Source of the DNA: Candidatus Moraniibacteriota bacterium
GTDB taxonomy: Bacteria > Patescibacteriota > Minisyncoccia > Moranbacterales > UBA2206
DNA: 24,771 nucleotides
Reading direction: 5' to 3'
Assembly: GCA_003482885.1 (NCBI GenBank)
Contig: DMXN01000018.1
Coordinates: 12,453-37,223, forward strand
Shown: piece after piece, positions 9,249 to 14,608 of the stretch
Numbering within the stretch: position 1 is the stretch's first letter
How the letters are laid out: each line of letters starts with the position of its first letter
Made by a program: the position numbers and the translations under genes
The notes under the pieces: model-generated
Told to the model about the DNA's origin: nothing
The model's input: only the letters and a program-made list of their open reading frames with translations
The model's database searches: none

Positions 9249-9737
9249 TTACGCCGTCTTTAATTTCGTCAAAAACATCGCCTTGTGTTTCGCGAGATCA
9301 TTTTCAATTTTTTCCAATCTTCTGTTAATTCCTTCAAACTCGCTTCGGCTCATTTCCTTCCAGTCGGTTTTCGCCATTTTATTTTTAATCTCGGTTATTT
9401 CATCATCAATACGAGAAAGATATTCAAAAGCGGTTTCAAATTTAGAATCGTGCTCAGAAAATTTTCCGAAGACTTTTTTAAAATTAGTGTCAACTTCTTC
9501 AAATTTTCTATCATGCTCATTAAGTTTACCAAAAACTTTTTTAAAATTAACTTCAACCGCTCTAAACTCGGCATGTGTTTCATCTTTAAATTCATCCAAT
9601 TGTCTTTGTATGCCCATTTGACCTTCAATAACTAGCTTAATACTATCGTCCATTTTTTCCAGTACCATTATCACCTCGCTATTGCTAAACACTTTTAGCA
9701 CTTCTTTATCTTGAGAAACCCGTTTTATTTTTTTCAT
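9249..9737 (-). CDS. Coiled-coil protein with internal repeats
   Basis: A 162-residue, highly charged helical protein of unknown function. No signal peptide or membrane segment is visible, so it is probably cytoplasmic. Two near-copies of a roughly 20-residue unit occur in the middle: VNFKKVFGKLNEHDRKFEEV and TNFKKVFGKFSEHDSKFETA. They are followed by IDDEITEIKNKM and a C-terminal heptad region (INRRLEKIENDLAKHKAMF). The repeats suggest a rod formed by duplication. The ATG at 9737 lies 29 bp downstream of an extended -10 box. The same repeat DNA makes long antisense open frames, which I do not regard as genes. Confidence 0.7.
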   Translation of the reverse strand: MKKIKRVSQDKEVLKVFSNSEVIMVLEKMDDSIKLVIEGQMGIQRQLDEFKDETHAEFRAVEVNFKKVFGKLNEHDRKFEEVDTNFKKVFGKFSEHDSKFETAFEYLSRIDDEITEIKNKMAKTDWKEMSRSEFEGINRRLEKIENDLAKHKAMFLTKLKTA

Positions 9738-9766
9738 AAATTTACCGTTTGTATTTTTATGGTTTG

Positions 9767-9775
9767 ATTATAGCA
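9767..9775 (-). promoter_or_regulatory. Extended -10 promoter of the coiled-coil gene
   Basis: The minus strand reads TGC-TATAAT (9775-9767), a perfect -10 with the TGn extension. No clear -35 box is present. The start codon at 9737 leaves a leader of about 23 nt. Confidence 0.6.
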
Positions 9776-9812
9776 CATACTCAAATTCATAGGCAAATAA
9801 AAAATTTTAAGC

Positions 9813-10085
9813 TTAAGAATTTCCATTTTTCACCCAATCAAAAACATTTTTTACCGCTTCGGCGATGCGACGAGAAGTGTAGGAATCGCCGAGGTCGGTC
9901 TCCACCTCTATTTTTTTAATATCCTCGACTGTTAAATTATTTTTTTTTAAAATTTCATCAAAAAACGGCAGCAATTTTTGGGAAATATTCTGCTCCGGCA
10001 AAAAAATAATTTCATCGACTGTTTTTTGATCTTTTTTTAATAACAACTTTGTTATTTTATTTTTGATTTCAATGATAATTTGCAT
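9813..10085 (-). CDS. Small protein resembling the N-terminal part of TsaB (degenerate)
   Basis: A 90-residue protein. Its segment ISQKLLPFFDEILKKNNLTV, then EDIKKIEVETDLGDSYTSRR and IAEAVKNVFDW, follows the order found in TsaB/YeaZ (LLPLIDELLK...L..ID.I.V..GPGSFTGLRIG.A..KGLA), a partner of TsaD in tRNA t6A synthesis. The GPGSFTGLRIG loop is altered to DLGDSYTSRRIAE and the protein stops just after it, about one third of full TsaB length. It is therefore either a diverged TsaB-like scaffold or a relic. No catalytic role can be claimed. It lies upstream of the coiled-coil gene and just downstream of an inverted-repeat element. Confidence 0.5.
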   Translation of the reverse strand: MQIIIEIKNKITKLLLKKDQKTVDEIIFLPEQNISQKLLPFFDEILKKNNLTVEDIKKIEVETDLGDSYTSRRIAEAVKNVFDWVKNGNS

Positions 10086-10100
10086 AAAAATGTTTTCATA

Positions 10101-10262
10101 TCCCCTTCTCCCCTCGGGAGAAGGTGGTTTGTACTCAAACCGGATGAGGGAGGGACGAATGATATAGAAAAAAATAATTTTTTATACTTAAACTTCTTTT
10201 AATATTAAGCCCATCCCTCACCTGTCGCGAGTACGCGACATCCTCTCCCGAGGGGAGAGGAG
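10101..10262. repeat. MITE-like inverted-repeat element 1 with nested hairpins
   Basis: Two arms of about 50 bp (roughly 10101-10154 and 10210-10262) are imperfect inverted copies around an AT-rich centre. Each arm contains two stem-loops. Left: CCTTCTCCC/GGGAGAAGG (10104-10124) and GGTTTG-TACT-CAAACC (10126-10141). Right: TGTCGCG-AGTA-CGCGACA (10223-10240) and CCTCTCCC/GGGAGAGG (10242-10260). The small stems differ in sequence between arms yet both pair. The right arm ends a few bases after the amidase stop codon, so it may also serve as its terminator. No coding potential was seen. Confidence 0.7.
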
Positions 10263-10267
10263 ATTTT

Positions 10268-11014
10268 TTACAAAATCTTATTCCATTCAAAATTCCACGG
10301 ATCGTCTTTTCTGCCGGGCGCGATTTGATTGTGTCCTAAGATATTTGTAATTTTATATTTGCTTTTCAAATTTTTAATAAGTAAATTAAGCGCGGTGTAT
10401 TGCTCGTCGGTTAATTTGTCTTTTTTTGTGGTGAGCATTTCCACTCCGAGGGAAAAATTATTTACGCCCGTTCGCCCGTCCGGCATTCGGCTTTCTCCCG
10501 CATGATAGGCGATATTTTTGTCTTCGACAAGTCGATAAATACTTCCTTTTCGATCAATCAAATAATGCGGCGAAACGCCGTAGGATTTATATTCCGCGAT
10601 TGTACCGCTAACATCGTATGAATTATTTCCAATCGCGTCATAAGACGAATGAACAATAATCGTGTCGATTTTTCGCGCCTCTGTTTTTTGAAATCCCCAA
10701 TCAACCAAGCGATTTGTAATTTTTATTTCTGTATTTTTCGCATCCGCCGTTTCCCCCGCCGACATTGGAATATTTGCGTTATTTTTATTTACAACCTCTT
10801 TTTCGTCAGTAATATCTGACGGAATATTTTCCGTTTTATTATCCTGCGCGTCAATTTCTTTCCCATCTTTGATATTTTCTGTTTCCGTGTTTTCCGAAAA
10901 ATTCAGCTCGACTTTTTTATCTGAATTTTGCCAATAATAAAAATACAAAAACAGCGCGATAAATGCCGCGAAGCAACTATCGGTTATGATTTTAAATTTT
11001 ATATTTTTCCGCAT
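10268..11014 (-). CDS. Membrane-anchored N-acetylmuramoyl-L-alanine amidase (Amidase_2/PGRP fold)
   Basis: A 248-residue predicted peptidoglycan amidase that would cleave the MurNAc-L-Ala bond. Residues 8-28 form a transmembrane anchor or uncleaved signal. Residues 30-100 are a polar, Asp/Glu/Asn-rich linker, and residues 105-248 are an Amidase_2 domain. Predicted zinc ligands are H122 (IIVHSS), H228 (ILGHNQ) and D238 (GRKDDPW), with K236 beside the last as in AmpD-like enzymes; H171 sits in the usual YHAGES block. The ATG at 11014 is 6 bp after an extended -10 box, suggesting a leaderless mRNA. It may act in wall remodelling or on the wall of a host cell; the latter is speculation. Confidence 0.87.
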   Translation of the reverse strand: MRKNIKFKIITDSCFAAFIALFLYFYYWQNSDKKVELNFSENTETENIKDGKEIDAQDNKTENIPSDITDEKEVVNKNNANIPMSAGETADAKNTEIKITNRLVDWGFQKTEARKIDTIIVHSSYDAIGNNSYDVSGTIAEYKSYGVSPHYLIDRKGSIYRLVEDKNIAYHAGESRMPDGRTGVNNFSLGVEMLTTKKDKLTDEQYTALNLLIKNLKSKYKITNILGHNQIAPGRKDDPWNFEWNKIL

Positions 11015-11020
11015 AATTAT

Positions 11021-11029
11021 ATTCTAGCA
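11021..11029 (-). promoter_or_regulatory. Extended -10 promoter of the amidase gene
   Basis: The minus strand reads TGC-TAGAAT (11029-11021), preceded by TTG, with 6 bp to the ATG at 11014, predicting a leaderless transcript. The same TGTGCTAGAAT core is used by the divergent gene at 11170. Confidence 0.6.
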
Positions 11030-11055
11030 CAATTTCGCCGATTCATCCCTCTATT

Positions 11056-11084
11056 GTAGAGACGCAGCACCGCTGCGTCTCTAC
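11056..11084. repeat. Perfect 13-bp palindromic hairpin
   Basis: GTAGAGACGCAGC-ACC-GCTGCGTCTCTAC forms a 13-bp perfect stem with a 3-base loop between the divergent amidase and coiled-coil promoters. It resembles dispersed GTAGAGACGC...GCGTCTCTAC hairpin repeats known from other bacterial genomes, notably cyanobacteria. There is no T-run on either side, so it is not a typical intrinsic terminator. Confidence 0.75.
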
Positions 11085-11125
11085 GGGCAAATGCCAACCC
11101 ACATTTTCCGCTTTTCTAAAATCTG

Positions 11126-11134
11126 TGCTAGAAT
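11126..11134 (+). promoter_or_regulatory. Extended -10 promoter for the coiled-coil gene at 11170
   Basis: TGC-TAGAAT (11126-11134) is an extended -10 box identical to that of the divergent amidase. Transcription would start near 11141, about 30 nt before the chosen ATG. This rules out the upstream GTG at 11125, which overlaps the promoter. Confidence 0.6.
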
Positions 11135-11169
11135 TATTTTTGTTGTTTATAATTTTTAATTTTAATCAA

Positions 11170-11523
11170 ATGCAAGATGTCCAAAAATTGTTTAACGAGC
11201 TTCAAGAAATAAAGAAAGAACAAAGAGAAATTAAAAAAGAATATCGCGACGCGCTGATAAGCGCCAACGGTTATGAGGAAGTTTCTGATGAGCTTAAAAA
11301 ATTAAAAGAAAAAAAGAAGCAAATTGAAACAATGGCGCAAAGCCGAATGGGCGCGAAATATAATAGACTGGAAGACCTGAAAAAGAAATCCGAAGAAACC
11401 GCGCAATCTATCACCGATGTTGCAATGTCTTCATTGATGGAAGGCAAGCCGGTTGAAATCAAAGACGAATTCGACAACCTCTACGAACCGGTTTATAAAA
11501 TATCTTTTAAGAAAGTCGGGTGA
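11170..11523 (+). CDS. Small coiled-coil protein
   Basis: A 117-residue protein of unknown function. Residues 1-70 are a charged heptad-type helix (LQEIKKEQREIKKEYRDALI, then SDELKKLKEKKKQIETM). The C-terminal third is less helical and ends in YEPVYKISFKKVG. No signal peptide or membrane segment is visible. I chose the ATG at 11170 (MQDVQKLF) because it lies downstream of the extended -10 box; the upstream GTG at 11125 would translate the promoter itself into a hydrophobic stretch. No Shine-Dalgarno sequence is seen. A strong hairpin terminator follows 16 bp after the stop. Confidence 0.65.
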   Translation: MQDVQKLFNELQEIKKEQREIKKEYRDALISANGYEEVSDELKKLKEKKKQIETMAQSRMGAKYNRLEDLKKKSEETAQSITDVAMSSLMEGKPVEIKDEFDNLYEPVYKISFKKVG

Positions 11524-11539
11524 AATTTATCAAAAAAAT

Positions 11540-11570
11540 AAAAACGCGCATAATCGCGTTTTTATTTTTT
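11540..11570. terminator. Bidirectional intrinsic terminator
   Basis: AAAAACGCG-CATAAT-CGCGTTTTT (11540-11563) is followed by ATTTTTT on the plus strand and, on the minus strand, by TATTTTTTTG. It closes the plus-strand coiled-coil gene and the minus-strand tRNA-Gly transcript. Confidence 0.75.
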
Positions 11571-11666
11571 CTTGTGCTTGTATTTGTGTTTTTTTTCTTC
11601 TTTCTTTTTTTCTTCTTCAGTAGCCTTTTTTTCATCTTCTATTTTTTGCAAATCTTCTTCAGGCAC
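11562..11666 (-). CDS. Possible Lys/Glu-rich microprotein downstream of tRNA-Gly
   Basis: A 34-residue open frame starting at GTG (11666), MPEEDLQKIEDEKKATEEEK and ending in KKEEKKHKYKHKKK. It begins 25 bp after the 3' end of tRNA-Gly(CCC), and its stop lies inside the terminator stem. There is no convincing ribosome binding site, and A-rich DNA easily gives such a composition. It may simply be the tRNA trailer. Confidence 0.25.
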   Translation of the reverse strand: MPEEDLQKIEDEKKATEEEKKKEEKKHKYKHKKK

Positions 11667-11691
11667 TGTCTTGTCTCTACTTTTTTCTGCT

Positions 11692-11765
11692 TGGAACGGA
11701 ATGACGGAATCGAACCGACGCCCTAACCTTGGGAAGGTCATGTACTGCCATTATACTAATTCCGC
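11692..11765 (-). tRNA. tRNA-Gly (anticodon CCC), CCA encoded
   Basis: On the minus strand the acceptor GCGGAAT pairs with ATTCCGT (G-U at the first pair). The anticodon stem is TGACC/GGTTA with loop TTCCCAA, giving anticodon CCC. The T-arm is GTCGG-TTCGATT-CCGTC. The discriminator T is followed by an encoded CCA (11694-11692). Confidence 0.9.
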
Positions 11766-11813
11766 GATTAAAACAACCGTAAAAAAAGTCTCTGTTAAAG
11801 TTTTTTTGATAGG

Positions 11814-11885
11814 AGCGGGTAGGGGGAATCGAACCCCCATCTCAACCTTGGAAGGGTCGCATAAAAGCCATTATACTATACCCGC
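11814..11885 (-). tRNA. tRNA-Gly (anticodon TCC), CCA not encoded
   Basis: On the minus strand the acceptor GCGGGTA pairs perfectly with TACCCGC. The anticodon stem is CGACC/GGTTG with loop CTTCCAA, giving anticodon TCC. The T-arm is GGGGG-TTCGATT-CCCCC. The discriminator T is followed by CCT, so CCA must be added by the nucleotidyltransferase, unlike the neighbouring tRNA-Gly. Its first base is also the last base of the stop codon of the gene upstream. Confidence 0.93.
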
Positions 11886-12559
11886 TATTTATTTAATTGT
11901 TCCATTACTCCTTCAATCCAGCCCATTATTCGTCGATGCAATTTTACGCCGAAATCCGTTTGACCATTACTAATTATTCTAATATGAGCCGTTCCATAGG
12001 GAAGCTTGCCTTGTTTTTTTGCTGACTTATTTTTTCTTTCATCAATCTGGGTTTTCTTGAATCGACTTCTTGATATTTTTGTTGTTGCCGACCAAAAATT
12101 TAGACATTTTTCCTTATTGCTATCCGGATACAAATGAATCGAAATAACAATATTATCGTCCTTTAACCCAATAATATTCTTAAACCATCTAATTGACGCT
12201 TTTATAATCTCCGGATCAGAATTCATAATCCTTACCGACTCGATTGATTTTGATCCTTCTCCTATATATAAACCAACTCCTAGCATCCATAAATCTCGCT
12301 TAGATAAATCTCCCAATTCTTTTTTGGCTTCTTCTTTTATTTTTTTTGTTTCCGCAACTCTTTTATTGTGTCGTAACATTCCTGACTTTCTAGGTCCAGA
12401 CTGAATCCTACGCAAAACTTCTTCATTAGGTTTAAATGGGATTTCTTTCAGCCAACAGCTTAATGTTCCCTTGCCTATACCCAATCTTTCAGAAATCAGC
12501 TTATACGAATATCCCCTGTTTCTTAAAATGATCGCTTTTTGTTTTATGTGGCTTTTCAT
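11885..12559 (-). CDS. HTH plus LAGLIDADG-like protein between tRNA genes
   Basis: A 224-residue protein. Residues 4-42 form a helix-turn-helix (IILRNRGYSYKLISERLGIG, then KGTLSCWLKEI), typical of resolvase or transposase recognition helices. After a basic linker, residues 88-215 contain LWMLGVGLYIGEGSKS, which resembles the LAGLIDADG helix of homing endonucleases (acidic residue E101), followed by VRIMNSDPEIIKASIRWF. This layout suggests a free-standing DNA-binding or nuclease gene; activity is not demonstrated. I start it at the ATG at 12559 because a TTGAAC-17-TGGTATGAT promoter lies directly upstream; the longer frame would run through tRNA-Pro. Its TAG stop shares one base with tRNA-Gly(TCC). 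Insertion between tRNA genes fits a mobile gene. Confidence 0.7.
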   Translation of the reverse strand: MKSHIKQKAIILRNRGYSYKLISERLGIGKGTLSCWLKEIPFKPNEEVLRRIQSGPRKSGMLRHNKRVAETKKIKEEAKKELGDLSKRDLWMLGVGLYIGEGSKSIESVRIMNSDPEIIKASIRWFKNIIGLKDDNIVISIHLYPDSNKEKCLNFWSATTKISRSRFKKTQIDERKNKSAKKQGKLPYGTAHIRIISNGQTDFGVKLHRRIMGWIEGVMEQLNK

Positions 12560-12565
12560 AATATC

Positions 12566-12594
12566 ATCATACCACACAATACAAATCAGTTCAA
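12566..12594 (-). promoter_or_regulatory. Promoter of the HTH/LAGLIDADG-like gene
   Basis: On the minus strand TTGAAC (12594-12589), a 17-bp spacer and TATGAT (12571-12566), preceded by TGG, give a good promoter with an extended -10. The ATG is 6 bp after the -10 box, the same leaderless geometry as the amidase and MNT genes. Confidence 0.65.
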
Positions 12595-12603
12595 TAACTT
12601 TTG

Positions 12604-12674
12604 TCGGGGTGCAGAGACTCGAACTCTGACTACTTGGTCCCAAACCAAGCGCGCTACCATTACACAACACCCCG
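12604..12674 (-). tRNA. tRNA-Pro (anticodon TGG)
   Basis: On the minus strand the acceptor CGGGGTG pairs with CACCCCG. The anticodon stem is CTTGG/CCAAG with loop TTTGGGA, anticodon TGG. The T-arm is CAGAG-TTCGAGT-CTCTG. The discriminator is A, followed by CAA, so CCA is not encoded. The DGR reverse transcriptase gene ends 44 bp upstream of this tRNA. Confidence 0.93.
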
Positions 12675-12718
12675 TTATTTTACTTTCAAATCATATCCTC
12701 AAAAATCTTTTTCGTCAA

Positions 12719-13612
12719 CTAAAAATGTCTTGCAATCCTTTTAATTTTTTCTTTAATCCCAAATCCCTCACAATGACTCAAAACCCCAAAATACGCTTGT
12801 AAACTTTGCTCAAAACATTCTTCAGCAATCAAACCGTTTTGCAAATCCTGTCTTTTGTTTTGAATTTTCTTGATTATTCTTCTTTTAGTTTTTGTTCGCA
12901 AAACCCTGTGATGTGGCAAAACAACATATCCGAGAAAATCAACGCCTTGATAATATTTTCTAATAATGATTTTGTTCGGATGAAGATTGAGTTTTAGATT
13001 TTCTCGCAAAAAGTTGTTGATTTTTAAAATTAAGTTTTGCAAATGTTTTTCGTTGTCACATAAAATTACAAAATCATCGCAATATCTCAAATAATATTTT
13101 TCTTTTAGAATATGCTTTGCAAATTGATCAAGTTCATTGAGATATATGTTGGCGAAAAGCTGGCTGGTGACATTTCCCAGCGGCAAGCCTTTTGGAAAGC
13201 TTTTGATTATTTTTTCAATAAGCCAGATGACATTTTCTTCTTGTATTTTTCTTTTGATTATTTTTAATAAAATTTCTTGATCCACAGAATCAAAAAACTT
13301 TTTAATATCGCATTTGAGCGCGAAAATATTCTTTCTGTTATTTTGGCTTAATTTTCTGGTGAATTTTTCCAGCCTTTTAACAGCTTTGTGAGTTCCTTTT
13401 TCTGTTCGACAAGAATAGGAATCAAAAATAAAATTTTGGTCAAAAAGCGGATACAAAATCCGGAAAATCGCATGGTGCAAAACTCGATCTTTGACATTGG
13501 CTTTGTGAATTCTTCGAAGTTTTGGATCGCAGATATTAAATGCGGTATAATATGAATGCTGGTAAGTTTTGTTTTTTAGTTCATAATGAAGTTGAAATAA
13601 ATTATTCTCCAA
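12719..13612 (-). CDS. DGR reverse transcriptase
   Basis: Retroelement reverse transcriptase that would copy the template repeat into mutagenised cDNA. From the TTG at 13612 there are 297 residues. Motif A is LKCDIKKFFDSVD (D102), motif B GLPLGNVTSQLFANIYLN (145-151 LGNVTSQ), and motif C RYCDDF (D179, D180). LGxxxSQ in place of the usual QGxxxSP is the hallmark of DGR enzymes. Downstream are LHPNKIIIRKY and DFLGYVV, and there is no maturase or endonuclease domain. The true N-terminus is longer: the same frame stays open to 13813 and encodes EIFEKIISLENLFLAWKEFK, as in relatives I know, but contains no ATG or GTG. Removing one base of the nine-G run at 13794-13802 would join it to an ATG at 13838. 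Either a frameshift (real or assembly) or a rare start is involved. Confidence 0.9.
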   Translation of the reverse strand: MENNLFQLHYELKNKTYQHSYYTAFNICDPKLRRIHKANVKDRVLHHAIFRILYPLFDQNFIFDSYSCRTEKGTHKAVKRLEKFTRKLSQNNRKNIFALKCDIKKFFDSVDQEILLKIIKRKIQEENVIWLIEKIIKSFPKGLPLGNVTSQLFANIYLNELDQFAKHILKEKYYLRYCDDFVILCDNEKHLQNLILKINNFLRENLKLNLHPNKIIIRKYYQGVDFLGYVVLPHHRVLRTKTKRRIIKKIQNKRQDLQNGLIAEECFEQSLQAYFGVLSHCEGFGIKEKIKRIARHF

Positions 13613-13793
13613 ATCAAATTCAAATTGTTGAACATCCGGCTTGCTTGTTTTTCCTCTTTTGAATTCTTTCCAAGCTAAAAACAGATTTTCCAGAGAAATT
13701 ATTTTTTCAAAAATTTCATCGTTTAATTTTTTATTTTTTCCATTAAAAGCGATTTCGCGTTTAATTGGAAATGCAAAATCATGACAGTTAATA

Positions 13794-13802
13794 CCCCCCC
13801 CC
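13794..13802. repeat. Nine-base C/G homopolymer between the RT and avd 5' ends
   Basis: A run of nine C on the plus strand sits where the divergent RT and avd genes meet. With eight, the RT frame would begin at ATG 13838 (minus) and the avd frame at ATG 13781 (plus). With nine, neither gene has an in-frame ATG. Such runs slip in replication and are also error-prone in sequencing. Confidence 0.8.
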
Positions 13803-13823
13803 AGCGGATTTAATCAACTTGAT

Positions 13824-14153
13824 GTGCCTTTGGTGCATAAGGTTTGCGAGTTTTATAAAAAAATCTATTTGCTTTCTTTCAAATTATCCAAGCGTGACCG
13901 TTTTGGAATTTATTTGAAAATTGAAAATATTTGTTTGGAAATAATTGATTTGTCGCTCATTGCTTCGTTTGAATCTAGAGATAATAAATTTTCTTTTCTC
14001 AATTCCACCAGAATAAAAATCGAGGTTCTGAAAAGATTTTTTCGAATATCTCATGAACTGAAAATCATAAACAGTAAAAATTATATTGCTTTGGAATTAG
14101 ATTTACAGGAAATATCCAAAATGACTAATGGCTGGATAAAATATTTGAAATAA
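13824..14153 (+). CDS. avd: Avd-like DGR accessory protein (four-helix bundle)
   Basis: A 109-residue helical protein matching the accessory variability determinant family. Avd forms a positively charged barrel that binds the reverse transcriptase and template RNA and is needed for mutagenic cDNA synthesis. Recognisable features are the first helix VHKVCEFYKKIYLLSFKLSK, the basic KRDRFG turn, and above all the C-terminal ELDLQEISKMTNGWIKYLK, which corresponds to the AEVGRILGSWIARV end of phage BPP-1 Avd. The start shown is the GTG at 13824. The open frame reaches back through the C-run to 13785, and with eight C it would begin at ATG 13781 (MTVNTPPPSGFNQLD). The gene is on the opposite strand to RT, TR and VR, which is unusual. 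An intrinsic terminator follows 27 bp after the stop. Confidence 0.85.
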   Translation: MPLVHKVCEFYKKIYLLSFKLSKRDRFGIYLKIENICLEIIDLSLIASFESRDNKFSFLNSTRIKIEVLKRFFRISHELKIINSKNYIALELDLQEISKMTNGWIKYLK

Positions 14154-14180
14154 TTTTTCAAAATATGTCTTGCGAAAGAA

Positions 14181-14215
14181 AATCCCATTTTTAATATAAT
14201 GGGATTTCTTTTTTT
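14181..14215 (+). terminator. Intrinsic terminator of avd
   Basis: AATCCCATT (14181-14189) pairs with AATGGGATT (14198-14206) and is followed by TTCT and a run of T up to 14215. It ends exactly where the template repeat begins. On the minus strand the same hairpin lies just 3' of the TR and may belong to the template RNA structure. Confidence 0.75.
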
Positions 14216-14339
14216 GGAAACTTCTCGGCGGGAACGAAGGTTGTCATTGACATTGTCAGGATTGTACCTGTTAACATTCATCTTGCCATCGTTCCAGTTC
14301 ACGTTCGGAATGTTGCCATCGGAATAGCGCGAACCCGTT
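14216..14339 (-). repeat. DGR template repeat (TR)
   Basis: A 124-bp non-coding copy of the target gene's 3' end, read on the minus strand. It is rich in AAC/AAT codons: conceptual translation gives GSRYSDGNIPNVNWNDGKMN then VNRYNPDNVNDNLRSRR. It aligns without gaps to the VR at a constant offset of 444 bp. Of its 36 adenines, 15 differ in the VR; none of the other 88 bases does. AAY codons cannot mutate to stop by changes at A alone, which suits them to diversification. Confidence 0.95.
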
Positions 14340-14397
14340 ATTTTGTTTGATTTCATCCGTTTCACCGATAATCTTTCGCAAAATTATCTGAGTTTGA

Positions 14398-14422
14398 CCC
14401 CGATCTGTCGGGGAATTTTTTT
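14398..14422 (+). terminator. Terminator-like stem-loop upstream of TR
   Basis: CCCCGA-TCTG-TCGGGG (14398-14413) is followed by AATTTTTTT on the plus strand. It may be a back-up terminator for avd, or, read on the minus strand, a stable hairpin in the 5' part of the template RNA. Confidence 0.55.
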
Positions 14423-14537
14423 ATGAAGCATTTCACTTTCGCAAAAACCTTCACCAAAACCAAACAAGCAGTTTCCTTATTTTTTGTGGCAAATCGCTAT
14501 TTGATTTTTTTTTGAAAAATCCAAACCGATTGTATTA

Positions 14538-14543
14538 GCCTGA
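14538..14543 (-). promoter_or_regulatory. Candidate promoter (-10 box) for the template RNA / RT transcript
   Basis: A perfect TATAAT on the minus strand, preceded directly by TG, lies about 200 bp upstream of the TR and downstream of the target-gene terminator. No good -35 box is present. Transcripts would run through the TR and antisense to avd into the RT gene. Confidence 0.4.
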
Positions 14544-14572
14544 TTTTATTATACACTTTTTTGGAAAAAATA

Positions 14573-14608
14573 AAATCCGCTGTACTGAAATTTTCAGCAA
14601 GCGGATTT
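14573..14608 (-). terminator. Hairpin/terminator downstream of the VR
   Basis: AAATCCGCT (14573-14581) pairs with AGCGGATTT (14600-14608), with an inner CTGAAA/TTTCAG stem. On the minus strand it is followed by TTATTTTTT. It terminates the target gene, and it is also placed like the hairpin downstream of the VR that supports retrohoming in phage BPP-1, though further away (about 50 bp). Confidence 0.7.

Larger units (their letters stand above)
14170..14381 (-). ncRNA. Template-repeat RNA region enclosed by a 10-bp inverted repeat
   Basis: TTGCGAAAGA (14170-14179) and TCTTTCGCAA (14372-14381) are perfect 10-bp complements flanking the whole template repeat. In a minus-strand transcript they could form a closing stem around the TR. 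Inside the 5' end is a small hairpin GATAAT/ATTATC (14367-14388, overlapping one repeat copy); inside the 3' end is the 9-bp AATCCCATT/AATGGGATT hairpin. DGR template RNAs are known to need structured flanks; this particular fold is inference. Confidence 0.5.

Noticed and set aside
9181..9635. Long plus-strand open frames opposite the coiled-coil gene
   Set aside because: They are antisense shadows of a repetitive Lys/Glu-rich gene, with Phe/Ser-rich translations.
10101..10262. CRISPR array
   Set aside because: There are only two inverted arms, without regular direct repeats or spacers; no CRISPR was seen anywhere in the window.
11125..11169. Earlier GTG start for the coiled-coil gene
   Set aside because: The codon overlaps an extended -10 promoter, and the added residues are an AT-rich hydrophobic artefact.
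12560..12670. Longer N-terminus of the HTH/LAGLIDADG-like gene
   Set aside because: It would read through tRNA-Pro and the promoter.
12719..13612. Group II intron or retron reverse transcriptase
   Set aside because: There is no maturase or HNH domain and no intron boundaries; LGNVTSQ, the TR/VR pair and Avd identify a DGR.
14081..14365. 94-codon minus-strand open frame that spans the template repeat
   Set aside because: It translates the TR and then runs antisense into avd. It has no RBS, and its resemblance to the target C-terminus is explained by the TR.
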